A DNA stretch of 64,000 nt. Origin: Serinus canaria (taxonomy: Eukaryota > Chordata > Aves > Passeriformes > Fringillidae). Position 1 is the first letter of the stretch. Each line of letters starts with the position of its first letter. Under the pieces are notes generated by a model. The model ran no database searches, had not been told where the DNA came from, and saw nothing but the letters and a program-made list of their open reading frames with translations. Position numbers and translations under genes: made by a program. Below are positions 1 through 13,670 of this stretch, piece by piece. The stretch covers positions 22,977,649 to 23,041,648 of the forward strand of contig NC_066315.1 in assembly GCF_022539315.1 (NCBI RefSeq). The letters are read 5' to 3'.

Positions 1-582
1 TGCAGGCTACTAGAATGATTGTGGTAGTGATAAACATTTGCACATTGTTTCTTAATGCTTAGCATTTATCTGTGGGGTCTGAGGTAGTTTATAGTGTTGT
101 GATCCCTTGCAGAGGCATTTTTAAATTCCAAGGAATCTTTGTTAGACAAAATGGTCCACACCCATCTCTAGACAATCCCACAGCTACTCTGCACTGATTA
201 AACAGGCAGCATTAAATTTGTTCCAAGACTACTTAGCTTTCAAGAAGCAACTTGACTAATAATTTTAACAATCACATGTATACAAAATGCCCTATTTTGA
301 AGTACCTGCAGATACTTTATTTTTTCAATGAGGCAGGGTTTAATTTTTGGGAGGAGGTAAATGCTAATGAGTCATCTGGCAAGTATTTCATCTTTCCCAT
401 GTCATTTTGTCCAACAGACTTTGGGGATAAAAGCCATGACAGGAAAAGCAAGAATAAATTTCTGATTCAGTTCCCTGAAGAGATGTACTCGTTACATTAG
501 ATGTGGAGGAGTGGAAGGAGATGGTCAAACACATCATCTAATTTGGGTTCTGAGTTGGTCAGCTGTTGTGTTGCAGATAATA

Positions 583-615
583 TAAATACATACATACATA
601 AATACATACATAAAT
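583..615. repeat. (ATAC)n microsatellite
   Basis: Interrupted ATAC/ATAA tetranucleotide repeat of about 30 bases in AT-rich DNA. Confidence 0.85.
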
Positions 616-1815
616 GTGCTTAAGTTTGAGCTGATAAATAGCACTGTTAAGAGTAGCTACCATCATTCCTGACACTGGCAGTCAGTAAGTTTCATTTGTG
701 GTATTTGGAGGGCACAGTTGATCTGCTGTCCCTGAACTCTAGGGTTATATTCTTCATTCAAAGCTAGAGAGTGACCTATAAAGAATCAGATGCTTTTCTA
801 TCCTGCCTGAATTCTGGTTAAATATGACTTGAAGCTTCACAAACTGTTAAGCATCTCCTTGATATGTTGGCAGGCCTACACATTTTTGCTGCTAAAAAAA
901 ATAAAACCAACCCAAAAAATTCAAAGAACTTCCAGTCAGAGGCACGGGCTCTCAGCCATCTCTTGTTTGCTGCTCCCTTGAAACATGTACCGGAGATTAT
1001 CCTTATTAGGCCATCTTACGGGTATTCCCAGAGCTTTTCAGTATGGTTTTCTTCCTTTTTAATTAGTAGGTCATTATGTGACAACTTCTGTCTGCTTCTC
1101 TAAGTGCCTGGCTAAGGCAGATTTCACAGTGTTTCCAGATACCTGAAAATAATTAGCCATTTGTGAGTTGGGAGGTGGCTTCAGATTTTAGAATGAAGCT
1201 TTGTTCTTCATAATGCACTGGGGAATGCTGCTGATTAAAAATAAGGATGTTATTCCATAATTTTGTCTTTGCAAACAAGAACAGTGTGATAAGTTTCTGT
1301 CTAGCTCTATCCAGGCAGTTCCTTTTTCCTCCCTCACCAGTTTTCAACCCCACTAGCTGTGATGAAGCAAGTTGGGAGTTTGGTGTTGACTGGATCACTT
1401 CATTATGAAGTTCCACATAAAAATGTCACTTTTGATACTTTTAGTGACACAGTGTACAGAGAGTTCCACAGAAAATTTTACAAAATGAGTGATTGGGGCA
1501 CAAATGGAAGGGCAGGAACAAGGAAATAGGTTTGCACAGTGGGCTCTGCCACAAAGCAGAGACATGGCAGAAGGGTACCACTGCTAAGCTCACACCCAGC
1601 TGTTTGTAGTTGAATCTCCCATCCCTCAACTGTTTAGCTCTGCAAGAGAGTTTAGCAATGAGCAGATCTCTCAGCAGCCATTCTGGAGCTCCTTTTCACC
1701 AGAGATGGGTTAAAACCAGTAACAAACCTGTTAACCAGAGCAATAATGCCTTTATATCATCTTCCAACGGGTATTTCCTTTCTGAGTTCTGTTATATACA
1801 ACTGTAACAGATAGG

Positions 1816-1848
1816 CTTTTCTTTCTTTTTTCTTTTTTTTTTCTTTAG
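1816..1848. repeat. Pyrimidine-rich tract ending in TTTAG
   Basis: About 30 bases of T with scattered C, followed by TTTAG. It resembles a splice acceptor but no coding frame follows; most simply a low-complexity tract. Confidence 0.7.
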
Positions 1849-3117
1849 ATATTTTAATTAAGGTATCTACAGATTTTTTTCAGGCACAACATTTACTTAC
1901 ATGAGATGAGAGCTGGTTCTACCCCTGAGATAAGGATCTCATTGTGTCAAACACTGGCAAAAATTGTAGGTTTAGGTTCTCTCATTATAGATCCAGGGAG
2001 ACAGCATTTCTCCAATTCACGTTCAGTCAATTCCTCTTTGGCAGGTTTTTTTGCAAGTTATCAGGGTGAGAAGCATAGCAATTTAGACACATCACATTAA
2101 TCAGATAGAAAAAGGTTAGAAGAAGTGATTTGGATGTTTGTCAGGTTTGAGAAGTACATTCTTGCAAACAACTAGCACTAATATCTTTCTGTTCTTGATG
2201 TGTACCAAAAACCTCAATTTGTGTTTATGTTTTTAGTAAGGTTTCTATGGCTTTGCATGCAAACTATGTTAAGCTCAATAACACTGCTGTTTTTGTAGTA
2301 TCTTCATCTGAAGTACTAGTTTTCCCAGAGCTCACTCACAGAAGGCTGTGCTTTATTCTCAAAAACTAGAAGACATGTAGTAGATTCAGTCCTGGCCATT
2401 TTTCATGTGAAGCCTTATTCAAATGGTAATTGTGAAGGGCTTTGTGGACTTTGTTCTCAACTCAAAGAAAAAGCTTCAGCTGTGGCAGCTAGGGTAGGAA
2501 AGAATTTTTGCTGAAAGACTTGTAGAAAACTAATTTGGAAGTTACCACAGCCACTCAAAAGTTAAAAGCATACCTACAAATCAATTGTGAAACCAATCAT
2601 ATTATCAAATAACATTGGAAATTAATACTGTGAATAAAATATATTACAGTAAAGATCAGGCTTTTATTCCTTTTTTTGTCCTCACAAGACACACTATGAA
2701 GGAATTCATGATAATATTTTCTAGAGATCTGTGTGCAAAGTATGCAGGGTTGGTTTGCAATTACTGATATGCATATATGCTACTTAGCAGCTGGTGTGTA
2801 ATTTAAAGGTAATTTAAAAGCCAAGACTTTTCAGAATCAACCTCCCACACTGGACTATTGGGTGCACATTCACCAAGTCAGGTGATGCAGAACTTTCACT
2901 TTGAACTCATACTGTGCATAAAGGTACAATTTGGAAAACTCACAGTTCAAGTAAAGATTTCAAGTACTACCAATGTTGCAACTGTTCTAATAGTGCATTT
3001 TTGATAAATTAAACTGTATTTACATAATGTGAACTATTGGTGCCTCCAGCTAAAACAGGGCACTCATTTTGGAGACACTAAACCCAGAGGCTGGGACATA
3101 AACCAGGACCCCTGTTA

Positions 3118-3232
3118 CAATTAGGGTTGCAGTGGGATGAAATGACTTGCCTACAGTCACATGCAGCAGCAAAGCCAAAATCTTGGTTTCTGTTTTCCAG
3201 CCCCATATCCACAGTTCCATAGACATCTCACC
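3118..3232 (-). mobile_element. MIR-like ancient SINE fragment
   Basis: The plus strand reads GATGAAATGACTTGCC, then AGTCACATGCAGCAGCAAAG, AATCTTGGTTTCTG and TTTTCCAGCCCC. This follows, in order, the reverse complement of the MIR body (GTTAAGTAACTTGCCC, GGTCACACAGCTAG, then the tRNA-like region). Divergence is high, as expected for a relic predating the bird lineage. Confidence 0.6.
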
Positions 3233-4321
3233 TTTCAAAGATTATGTTATTTATTTAAAGTATGCTCATAAAATAATATAGTTTATAATTGTATTACTAT
3301 TCTGGTTTTTTATTTTCTTACTAGCTTACAGTCCCTGTCTAGCACTCACTTCTTTTAGGGTCATCTCTTCACACCCACCCTGAAATTGCAGTCAACTCCC
3401 ACACACAAATCTATTTAGAGTCGCAGGGCTCTGCTTAGAGGCAAAGTCAATCTGTGAAAAATTCTTTGTGGAGAGAGGAATTGGTAACACAACAATATGT
3501 CCATAAGGATCTGTATTATGATTTCTGTGTCAGAACTGTGAAGAATATACAGCAATTTTCATCACTTTAGACAGAGTGTGGGAAATCCCTTGTGTATAAG
3601 AATACCAGTGCAGTAACTAAGACACAGGAGAAGAAAACAGAAGAAATTAACCAGTTAATCCTGTGCTAATTATTTGTCAAATATGGTTTACTGTTAAGTA
3701 CTCAGAGCACTTATAATTATAATGTGTATCCTGTACAGTGCTGCATCTGTGAAAGAGTAGTTGCCAAAAATTGCCAAGATAATCTAAAGGTGTCATTTAA
3801 ACATTAAATGATATTAAATAGCTAAAGAAATATTAAGTGAATTAGAAAAGATGTGGCCTGTGTGAGGGGAGAAAGGTGAGGATACTCTCTCTGTATTGAG
3901 TTATGCCCCATCCTAGGAACAAGACTGGAAGTCACATTTATAGTGTGTTTTGCAAAGGAGATTATACCTGATATTTTGGCCACACATGTAACTTGCACAT
4001 ATTTTGCTACAGCTTCTTTCCTTCTAGTTACAGGGGTGCAGGATCCTGAGTTGACACTATAAACTGACCTTGGCAGCATGGGCTTTGACAGAGACAGAAA
4101 TTAAACTGCAATAATTCAGCCTTATTCAGCTCCTGAAAGTTGCTTTATAGACAAATAACAGGGAAGAAGATACTTGGCCTCAGTGCTGTTTCAGGAGTGA
4201 TGCAAATTCACTATGTTCCTGTGTGTTACAAGGCTTCTGAGTTCAGGAATCAGCCTATAGTTGAAATTATTTTCTTCAAACCCTTCTCAGTTTGTCAAAA
4301 AATCCTAGTTTTTCTAGGGTG

Positions 4322-4360
4322 TCTCTTTTTCTTCTTCTTCTTCTTTTTTTTCTTTTTCAG
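4322..4360. repeat. (TTC)n polypyrimidine tract ending in CAG
   Basis: Five TTC units then T-rich sequence to TTTTTCAG. This is a textbook-looking acceptor, but the downstream sequence (AATAAATTTTTAATAG) closes quickly with stops, so it is listed as a simple repeat. Confidence 0.75.
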
Positions 4361-7300
4361 AATAAATTTTTAATAGCAGCCGTAAGTCTTGCCTCTCCTG
4401 TGTATTTTGGGGCATGGATAACTAGATAAAACTAAAGCCCAGCAGAAAGCAATTTAAGAAACCTTATATTTAGCCTTAGTGAATAGTATTCCTCAGGAAA
4501 CCACAAACAAGGTATAGTCCATCAAGAAAAGCTTCCAACAAAGCTAGGCTGTATTCTGAGATAATCTTTGAACTAGCACCTCTGAAGATACGCAGAGCAA
4601 CTTTACAGGCATCAATCTACTGAGCCTTGTCCACGGGGTAATTCCGAGCCTGAGCTAACAACACTGAAGATCATTTATTTTTCATATATAAGAACAAATG
4701 CCTTTCTTTTAAATTTCACAGAAGTAAAACTTCCCTGTGAAGGAAGGTGCACTATACAGTGTGACAATTACATATTTTAAAGCATTTATTTATAGAAATG
4801 CCTTTATATGCCCATCCTTTCTACACACATTCAGACTCATACATGCACATTTTTTGTATGTTTGCATTTGTGCACATATATCATAGACATAGATTAAAAA
4901 TAAAACATGTATGCATGTATATGTGTATATATATTTAAAAGGGGAAAAGGATTTATGGCAGCTGACCAGATTTAATTTGTCTGCTTGTATTTAGCACTTA
5001 AGGGCTTATATACTCAGTTTGCTCAAAAGAGTGAAGAAGTACTCCTTGCTTATGCCTCAAATCAGAAATGCATGAAGTGCAGCTGCAGAGATAATACATT
5101 CTCCCCAAAGGCTTTGGCTGAGCAAATTAGGTGTCAATGGGGTGCCTGCGCAGGCAGTACTCTCTCTAATTAGTCTCTTGAGTCTAGTTGGTGGCAGGTA
5201 TAAGATGATCTAATCAATTGGTCTGTGTCTGATGGTACGTGTAAAAATCCTAGCAGGCAGAGCTGTCTCCCACAGGTCACTCACCTGCACAGCAGGAACG
5301 CTCATTTTCATTTTTCATCTCTTCCATCACATGATGCTGACAGTTGGTTTTAAGGAAATTGAATCCAAAAAATATCTAGTTCATAGGGCATGTAGGTCAA
5401 AATAAAGTTGCATTATGGGTATTGGTGATCCAATTAATTAATATTTATAGCAACAAGTTGCACGTAGATATTACCTGAGTGCAAATAGTATTGCTAATGT
5501 TTGGTTGGCTTTTTAAAATGATTTCTCTAACAAAGGTAGGAATAAAAGGTGTGGGGAAAATCACCTGTTAATACTGTATTTTCTTTCAGAAAGGATGAAC
5601 AGTATCTGTGATGTCTGCATGTGTGGTGGAGGGAGAAGCAGAAAGAGTATTATTATTGATGATCTTAAATACCTCCATGTTCCAGCTCATAAAGAATACA
5701 GTATCTCCAGTTGTCAGCTCACATTTTTATTTTAAAACTGGAATACTCTTATAATACTGCTGCATCAGCTGCCACATAAATAGACCTGCACTCTGAGTGT
5801 GCTTTGCATGCTAAAGACTCTGCAGGAGCACAGCTCCACCCGATGTGATAATTTATACAGAAATTAAAAGTACCTAGAGAAGGATGCTGATGCTGCCAAA
5901 AGGAACATGTATTGAACTGGTATTTTTACAGGACAGGACATTCTTTCACTAATTAAAATAAAGAAAAATATTTGGGATTTAATCACCTTCCTCTGCCTCA
6001 TGTCTTGAGAGTATGATTAATGTTTAAATTACAGGCTTTGGTATGCCTTTCTAGAACCAGTGTAACATCAACAGCTACTGCATTCTGAAGTTGGCATCTG
6101 CTGTTTTTAAGGTGGATCAACACTCTATCCTGTTCAGGGTTTGGGACAAACAGAATGTATGCAGCAGAAGTTTCCTCTAGGTAACAAACATGGAAATGAG
6201 TCACTTCATGTAGATCACTTAATATTTCAAGTACATCATTAACTTACTTGTAGAAAGCTATTAGATTTAGTAGAGTTGTCATGAAAACCAGAAGTACCCA
6301 GATCTGTGGTGAAAAAAGTTCATTTTTAAGGCAGTCTTCAATGTTTCAGGGTTTGTTGTTGCTTGTTTGTTTGGGGTTTGTTGTTTTGGTTTGATTTTTA
6401 AGGAGATATGAAAGAACCCTACTTTGCTCTTGGGAAATCACAAGTTGTAAATATTCCATTTATTAATTCACAATTTTATAAGCAAAGCTGTGACCAGAGG
6501 CCATAAACGTAATCTGCTAAGTCACCAGGTAAAACTTTGATTTGTATGATATAGGAAATGTATAAATTCTAAGCAAGGATATTTCTAAAATATGTCTTTA
6601 AAAATGCAAACATGGAATACAAAGCCATCTGGGAACTGAATGGCAACACTGTGTAGAGGGCTCTGTCTTGGGTCTTTGTTGTGTGAATAACTGATGTTTC
6701 ATTTCAAGAGCCACTCTGAAGAAACAATACTTTTTTAATGAAAAAGATTGGTTCACACCAGTCTAAAATTTTCTAGGTTTTTTATTGTAGATTTTCTGCT
6801 GTGGATAAAGACATGCTCTCTTCTTTCTCCAGTTTAGGAGAGTTGTCTGTTTGATGTCTCATCTTAAACAAAATTAAATGTGAAGAGTAAGTGTACAATG
6901 ATGAGAGCACTCCTCTGACAAGTGGCATATCTGTGTTCAGCATAAGAGAAAGCTGGCACTCCACGACAGCTCTCTGAAGCAGGGGAAGGGACTTCACCTG
7001 TTGACTCCACTTTTGAATTGACAATACTCACTCAGAGAATTAGGGATTCAGATGCAAGCATTATCTATTCCTAACCACCACACTTGTTGAGTCATGTAAG
7101 GATTTCAAGCTCAGGAGAAACACCTTGGCAGGCAGAGCTGAGGGTTCAGAACACCCTGCACATTCTGGCACTGCTGTGAGCAGGGGGTCTGTCATGCAGG
7201 CTGCCTTTCCAAACCAGACATGCTGCACATTTCAACCCTGCAGACAGACCAAGACCACCATACTGTTCCCTGGTTCCAGTTATCTCCTAGCTGTGTCTCC

Positions 7301-10300
7301 TAGCTTTCCCCAGCCTGAACCATTAGTGAAATGTGGCATCAAATCATGTTCTTTTCCAGTGATCTAATCTAAATCTGGAGCCTGTGCAGAAGGTGGAGGG
7401 TGGTGCTGCCCACCATACACAGGCTCTAAGCTTCACAAAATACCAGTTACAGCCCTGGCACAGCAGGATCCAGCAACGCTGGAGCTGGTAGAGTTGTGAT
7501 CCTATAACTGTGATCTGCCTTGTAGTGAGCCAGAGCAGGAAACCTGTAACTCTTGCTACCCTTTCTTAGTCTTCAGTGTTCTGCCTGCAGTGTGCATTAG
7601 TGCTGGCAGTAGTCCAGTGTGCAAAGATACTTTTTACCCCCCATGTGTTATATGGTAGCAGCTCTCAGTTTATTCATTTCTAAAGAATCTCTTAATGTTC
7701 TAGGGCTTGATTCTGGAAGTGCTAAGCTTCTAATGAAGGTATTCCCCATTCCATAAGCTCAGGCCCTTCCCTGGGGAAGGTGTCATCAGCTTTGCCTACA
7801 AAGCCAAACTTGAAACCAGACAATGTAGTGTTGTTACTGGGAAATTGTAGCATAATCCTAGGAGAAGTGTGATACTTACCTCATTTAGATACTGTCCCAA
7901 GGTCCAGTGATAGAAAGGAAAAGTTCTCTGTAATTAAACTGCAGTTATTCTCAAATGAGCAATGACCCTCTGAGCAATTTGATAACTGCTGGAAAAACAT
8001 GCATCCAGAGACTTTGCTATCCTTATAATTTTTTTATCTGTCTCAGACGTCCCTGCTGCTTATGCCAGTCTCTGGAACTCCAGTAATTTGGGCTTAGCCT
8101 GAAATTAGGCCAGCTATTCTGGATCTGGGCAGATGTAGCTTCCAACTTGCAAGCCTGCTTTCCACAACTGGAGTGTAGATGACAGTGGGGGCAAATACCT
8201 CAGCATTGGAAGGAGCTTTGGGAGTTTAGTTGCTTCTTTCCAAGAAGGAACTCCCAAAAAGAACACCCCTGAAAAGGCAGGAAGGGAAGGAAGGGAAATC
8301 TGGAATTTAGGGAATATTATCACCGGTGTTTCATCACTGAGCAGTTGTGAATCTCTGCACGTTCCAGATATTGCTTTTCTTTTTAAGCTTTTGAAGGTAA
8401 GCTAAATGCATCAGCCTAAATGTATTCCTTGAAACAAGATTTATTGGCACTTCAGCCAAGCTTCTAGACACTGGGGAAAGTGGGACTTTCATGTGGAATA
8501 GACAGTCCACACAAGCTCCAGACACATTTAGAAAACAACCCAAGAAGGACTCTAGAGGTGGTAGACCAAGCTCCATGAGGGCCCAAGATGCTTAAGAACA
8601 GACTTTTGTTGATCCAATTCACGTATCCTGGTGCTTAAAGAATAGAAGAAGAGCTCTCAAGAATCATGTCAGGAATCCTGGAAATTGCAGAAGTTAAGAT
8701 ATTGCAGAGACATTGGGGTGTTTTGTTGAAAGCCACAATCAAAATGCTATGCTTGAAACTGTAGTTCAAAACCGATGTCTTGTTTTTCTCCTGCTTTTGA
8801 AATGAGGACTAGACTAGATTCACTGGCACCTGCATCCAGTTTGATTTAAATAGTTTTAGGACATGCTAATACAAACCAGTTCCATGCTCAATGAATATTT
8901 CAGCATTCTTTTTTTTAAGGGATGAAATTCCTTCACATATGACTGTCTTCCTGCAACAGCATTTTAAAAATGTATCAGGTCTGTAGTTCTAGTCTTGGAG
9001 AACTTAACAAATATATTTTCAGAATTTTTCAGAAAGTCTCACTCTATTACTTGACATAGAATTCTACTTGGAGATTTATTAAGAGTTAAATATGTTAATT
9101 ATAAAATCCTTTCAGTGGCGTCATTCATCCAGTTCATCTAGCCCTCATTCAGCCTTCAAGTGGCTCTTCTCACAGTTACTGGGTACTTTGTTTTCCTGTC
9201 CCACATTCTCAGCCTGCCTCCTGGTTTGTGTAAACCTCAAAAACATCAGGATACCTTCGTGCAAGTGCTTTGAGCTTCTTCATCAGTAGAGTGAAAGACA
9301 ACATAAGTGAAGCTATTGATAGTGTTTATTTTTATATTTGAAAGGAGGGCTTGCAATTATCTGCCTAAATAATAGAAATACACTGAAATAAAGGTAAATA
9401 CATTTAGACACAGCACACCAAAAGCTCCATAACCTGGGTATATGTGCAGAAATGTTTCTGATTTGTTCCAGGGTGCCCAAAACAACTCTCAGAAAGGAAA
9501 ACTGAGGAGACCTTTTCAAAAACTAGTTATGAGCATTGTTATGGAGGAGATCACTAGGGAGAAAGGGGGCAAAAATAGCTTGTAAACTCCTGAAGCTCTG
9601 CCAGCATTTTTAGCAACTTTCCTTTGCATTCAGGGGGTGTGGCCACCTTTAGAAGAGATGACTGGTTACAGCTGTCTATAATTTCCATGGAGAATGTCAG
9701 TGCTAATGGTACCTGTGAAGATTAGCTCTTGGGGCACAGACACATGAATATGGATTAATATATCTCACTTAGGCGACCACCCTGAAAACACTGTTGTTCT
9801 AACTTCATTTTCCTGAGGCACCAGTTCTAAACATGCTTTGGAAGCCTGCGCTTCACTATGAGCTGGCATCTTCATAAATGGCTTTGGCCTAACCTATATT
9901 TTACCAAGTGAAAACAAAAATGCAATTCATGAGGCTTATTATAATTTATATTGTTTCCTTACAGGATTAAATTTACCAGGTTGGAGGAGGGAAACAAAAA
10001 CCTAATGAGGAGGCCGACACCAGGAAGGAACCACGGCCTGTTTCCTTTCTGTCTCTATGGTGGATTTCATTCAAAAGAAAATTGAAGCTGGCAAGACCCT
10101 GTTTTTCCCTGCAATTTATTTAAAACCTTGCACGCATTTGGATACCTTGTGATTTCAGAGAACTATGTGAAGATTAAGCTTTTGCTTACTGATACATGGC
10201 ATGTACTCTTTCAGTCTTTTGTGTTTGATTTTGTTTGATTTTCCACTGCAGCGCTGCATCTTTGTAAGGATTTTTATGCTTTCACCAGCAATGTCTTAAA

Positions 10301-11212
10301 TACTTTCAGACAACACATTTGGTGTTCACACTTCTTCAGTAACAACTGTACAAAAAGAGCCAACAGTGGCATAAAAGACTGTGTGTTTCCTTTGAGGGTT
10401 GTGCATAGTTTGCAACCAATGGGAAGACTTTTTCTTCCCAGGGCAAGCCCAACTTGTCTGATCAGCTGACAATTACAACACTTGCCACTCTTCCTCAAGT
10501 GTTGTTGGGTTATTTCTTTTTTCATTATCCCCTCAGACCATTCATATCCATTTAAAAACATGGCAATAATTGCATGTTTACTTAAGTACTCTAAATTTGG
10601 TTACTCTGCTTAGGCTATGTAGCATGCCAGTTTTCAAAATAGGCCTGTGAGAAAGACAAAACAAAACTTATGAGATGTATGCAGCTGACAGATACACAGT
10701 GAGTTCCTTATGGTTTTATTCTCTTCAAGAATATATCTTTCTTTTTTTATAGGTCTTGGCTAACATCTCTCTGTTTTTCCTCACACTAGTTACTTTTGGG
10801 AATATTTTCTGGAAAACAGAGATGATGAAACTGTTCTGTTTAATTCAAGGCAGATACTGAGGTACCGAAAAACTTCCTTTGAATGAGCCATTAAATCTAG
10901 CTATGTTACTTTGCCATGTATAAAGCAAGGTGGAGAATTCTCCTCATCCCAGACCGTTTGCTGTTCCACACCAAAGCACCTTTTGAGTTATTTTCCATAG
11001 GTATTCTGAGCTGATTGGAAGGCACTACATGTTCCTTAGTCTTTAGATATCTTTTCTGAATGAATCATTCAAATGCAAACTTTGCAAAAAACTAAGTTGT
11101 GTGTGTGATTTTAGAAGGAAGCCCCTGCTACATTTTGGTTGGGGAGAGCATTGTGTTCAGGGGTGTGGGAAAACTGCCCTGTTAACAACTTTGCATTCAG
11201 AGAGGGCAAGGT

Positions 11213-11614
11213 ATGGTGCAAAAATCACTGTTGAGTTATAGTCCTGCTTGGACAGAAGCACTTGCTAGGCAATATTATTCTACACATAATTTTGACATCC
11301 TTTGCTTGCTGGATGCATTGAGTTACATTTTAAGGAAGTGTGGTAATGCTTTGGTTAGCTTTCAGTGTTTAAAAGGAGGGGAAAAGGATTTGTGCTGCTG
11401 CCATCTTATTAAACTCCAGCAGTGTTTAATAAGAAAAAGACACCAAATAAGGCAAATCCTTGAATGCACAAGCAGCTACAAAAGGTCTCTTAATGAACAG
11501 GAGTCTACACTTTCAGAACTGAACCGTGGAAATATTCTCAATATTTGCACAGCCATTAAAAGACAATTTTCCCAACTGACATCTCTGTTTCAGGATCTGC
11601 TAAAAGCCATCTAA
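11213..11614 (+). CDS. Uncharacterised 133-codon ORF, possible terminal exon
   Basis: I do not recognise this frame. The translation is not low-complexity. Its second half looks helical (for example LQQCLIRKRHQIRQILE and IKRQFSQLTSLFQDLLKAI), with six cysteines clustered early (including a CCC at about residue 63). An AG acceptor-like site (TTTGCATTCAG, ending 11,200) is in frame just upstream of the ATG, and an AATAAA follows at 12,166, so a terminal exon is conceivable. Against it: a few ORFs of this size are expected by chance in 64 kb at this base composition, and no domain or homologue is evident. Confidence 0.2.
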   Translation: MVQKSLLSYSPAWTEALARQYYSTHNFDILCLLDALSYILRKCGNALVSFQCLKGGEKDLCCCHLIKLQQCLIRKRHQIRQILECTSSYKRSLNEQESTLSELNRGNILNICTAIKRQFSQLTSLFQDLLKAI

Positions 11615-12078
11615 AAGCCACTTTCAGTCACAATCATATTTAGAACTTACTACAGTTCTTACCCTGTGTTTACAGGGGGAAAAGTGACCACTGAACTTTT
11701 GAATTTATCACACACTGAAACTGCCTTAGACGTGGTTTGTTTGGGTTTCATGTTTCCTTTTTTTTGTAAGAGAAAAGTCTTTTATACATTATCTTTGCTA
11801 CTTAAATTGTGTGCAGTTTGATGATTAAAATTAGCTATTTTTAGAAAAAAAACTTGCTGCAAAATCTGAAGAATTTTTGAAAACATAACAAAGATTTTGA
11901 TTAGGAATATAAGGGTAGTTTCATAGATGCTTCTACTTGACAGCTTAAATTTGAAGGCAAGCAATTACACTGCTCAACTAACCATCTGAAGGTTTAATAT
12001 AGAGTAATTCTCCAATTGTTCCCACAAGCCTAGCACATTACTATCCATAGTGACTCATGCACAGTGTTTGCTTAAGGT

Positions 12079-12118
12079 ATGTGTGTGTGTGTGTATGTGT
12101 GTGAACACACATGTGCAC
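12079..12118. repeat. (GT)n microsatellite with inverted (CA) arm
   Basis: An interrupted GT dinucleotide run is followed by AACACACATGTG, so TGTGTG-AA-CACACA can fold back on itself. Confidence 0.85.
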
Positions 12119-13632
12119 AGGAGATTATCCTCTCTGCCCCATTCCCACTTCTAAGCAACCACTGAAATAAAGTTGATCCAAAAATCTTCTAACTCAATTA
12201 ACTGCCTGAATGAAAGTTCATAAATATCTAGGTTTCTAAATAGCAACCTAATCTTCAGCAGTAATGAAGTTATCTCACCTACTGATCATTAAGGAGTGAC
12301 CAGGGTCTCTTACTCCTGCACCTACTTTCTGGGCACCCCAGCTGCCTGTGGTGGCTTGGTTTTGCTGCTCTCCCATGGAGGCTCTGGGCCCTGGGACATT
12401 CTCTGGGCATGAAGGCAACCTAGGCTCAGCAGGATGGTGCTTTTCACATGAGCACTGCAAATTAATCTTCTGTAACATCAAATCTGCTGGGAAATATCAA
12501 GGGGTTTTTTGAGATAGTAGAAGCTCCTTTTCCCAGGGAACTAACAGTTGACACTACAGCCTTATTTCACTCTCTTCCCTTCCAGCAGAGCCCTTACCTG
12601 CACAGTTAGCCTGAAGCCCATCAGACAGCTGCCCACCCAGACTGCTGCCCACCTCTCCAGCTGTTTTCACCACAGCTCTTCTCAGTGTTACAGAATGGAC
12701 TGTTTAAACCCTACCAATGCTCTTGAGACAGCTTCAGCAAAGATCAGTAGTGTTACTCTCTTTTTCTCTCATCCTTCTGAAATCAGTTCCTCAAAAAATC
12801 TCCAAAGACACAAGAAGTAGCCCAGCCTTCCAGATATGGGCGCCTGGAACGTGATGTTTCACATTGTCAACATTGTCACATTGTTGAAGTCAAAAGTTGG
12901 CTTCAGTGACCAATAGTCTTTGGGGCACAGTCCTGGAGAAACTGTGGGATTTGCTCAGAGTGAGTAGCCAGCAGCAGCTTAACTTGCATTTTCCTACCAC
13001 TTGGCTGAGATTCAGTAGATCTGTCCTGGTGATACTTGAGAGGATGTGGCTTTGCTGCAAGATGGGAGAGCAGTGACAGGGCAGCAGGTATAGCAGGCAG
13101 ATAAAAGTGGGAGGGCATGTTCTAATTCTCTATGGGATCTAATATTAAGTTAATGGGGAAGGGAACATGGTGGTAGATATGGTCTGCATGATACAAAGAG
13201 TCCTTACAAGTTCAAGTTCACAGAACCTAAATTTACAAGTCAACCAGCTGGAGATTGCTCAGTCTTCTCTCATGCTGGGTTCAGTTCAACTCAAATCCAC
13301 ACCCAGCAGGCACCACCCCAGACAGGACACTCCAATAGTTCTGACATTACATTACTGTATAGGGTTCTACATCAGTTGGGTCCTTTTAATTCTCACTCTT
13401 ACTTTTAATCAGAACCATGGCTTAGGACAAGTCATCAGTACAACAGTGAAAATTCAATCTGCAGTAGACGGAGGCACAGGGGATTTTGCTTTCTCTTTGG
13501 TGCATAGGAGTTCTGCATTTCAGACTCCTGGGAAGAGAAGTTAAGATAAATAAATATATACCTTATGGGTTGGTGGGTTATGTACACCCCGTGTCAGTGC
13601 ACACAACCAAACGTGTAGTCAATGCTCAATAC

Positions 13633-13670
13633 ATGAATATACAAAAAGATGAATATACAAAATATTCATC
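13633..13670. repeat. Tandem 14-mer plus hairpin
   Basis: ATGAATATACAAAA occurs twice (13,633-13,646 and 13,649-13,662). The second copy overlaps a perfect hairpin: GATGAATAT (13,648-13,656), loop ACAAA, ATATTCATC (13,662-13,670). Confidence 0.8.

Larger units (their letters stand above)
1..11200. other. Intergenic DNA, no recognisable gene
   Basis: AT-rich single-copy sequence. Apart from the microsatellites and the MIR-like relic I see only short ORFs (up to 95 codons) scattered on both strands without domains, signal peptides or paired splice sites. The C-terminal exons of CDK14, the upstream neighbour of FZD1 in mammals, were looked for and not recognised. Confidence 0.6.

Noticed and set aside
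6620..6655. Possible CDK14 C-terminal exon (Trp-Glu-Leu match)
   Set aside because: The frame reads AIWELNGNTV then stop. Neither flank matches the expected CDK14 C-terminal sequence.
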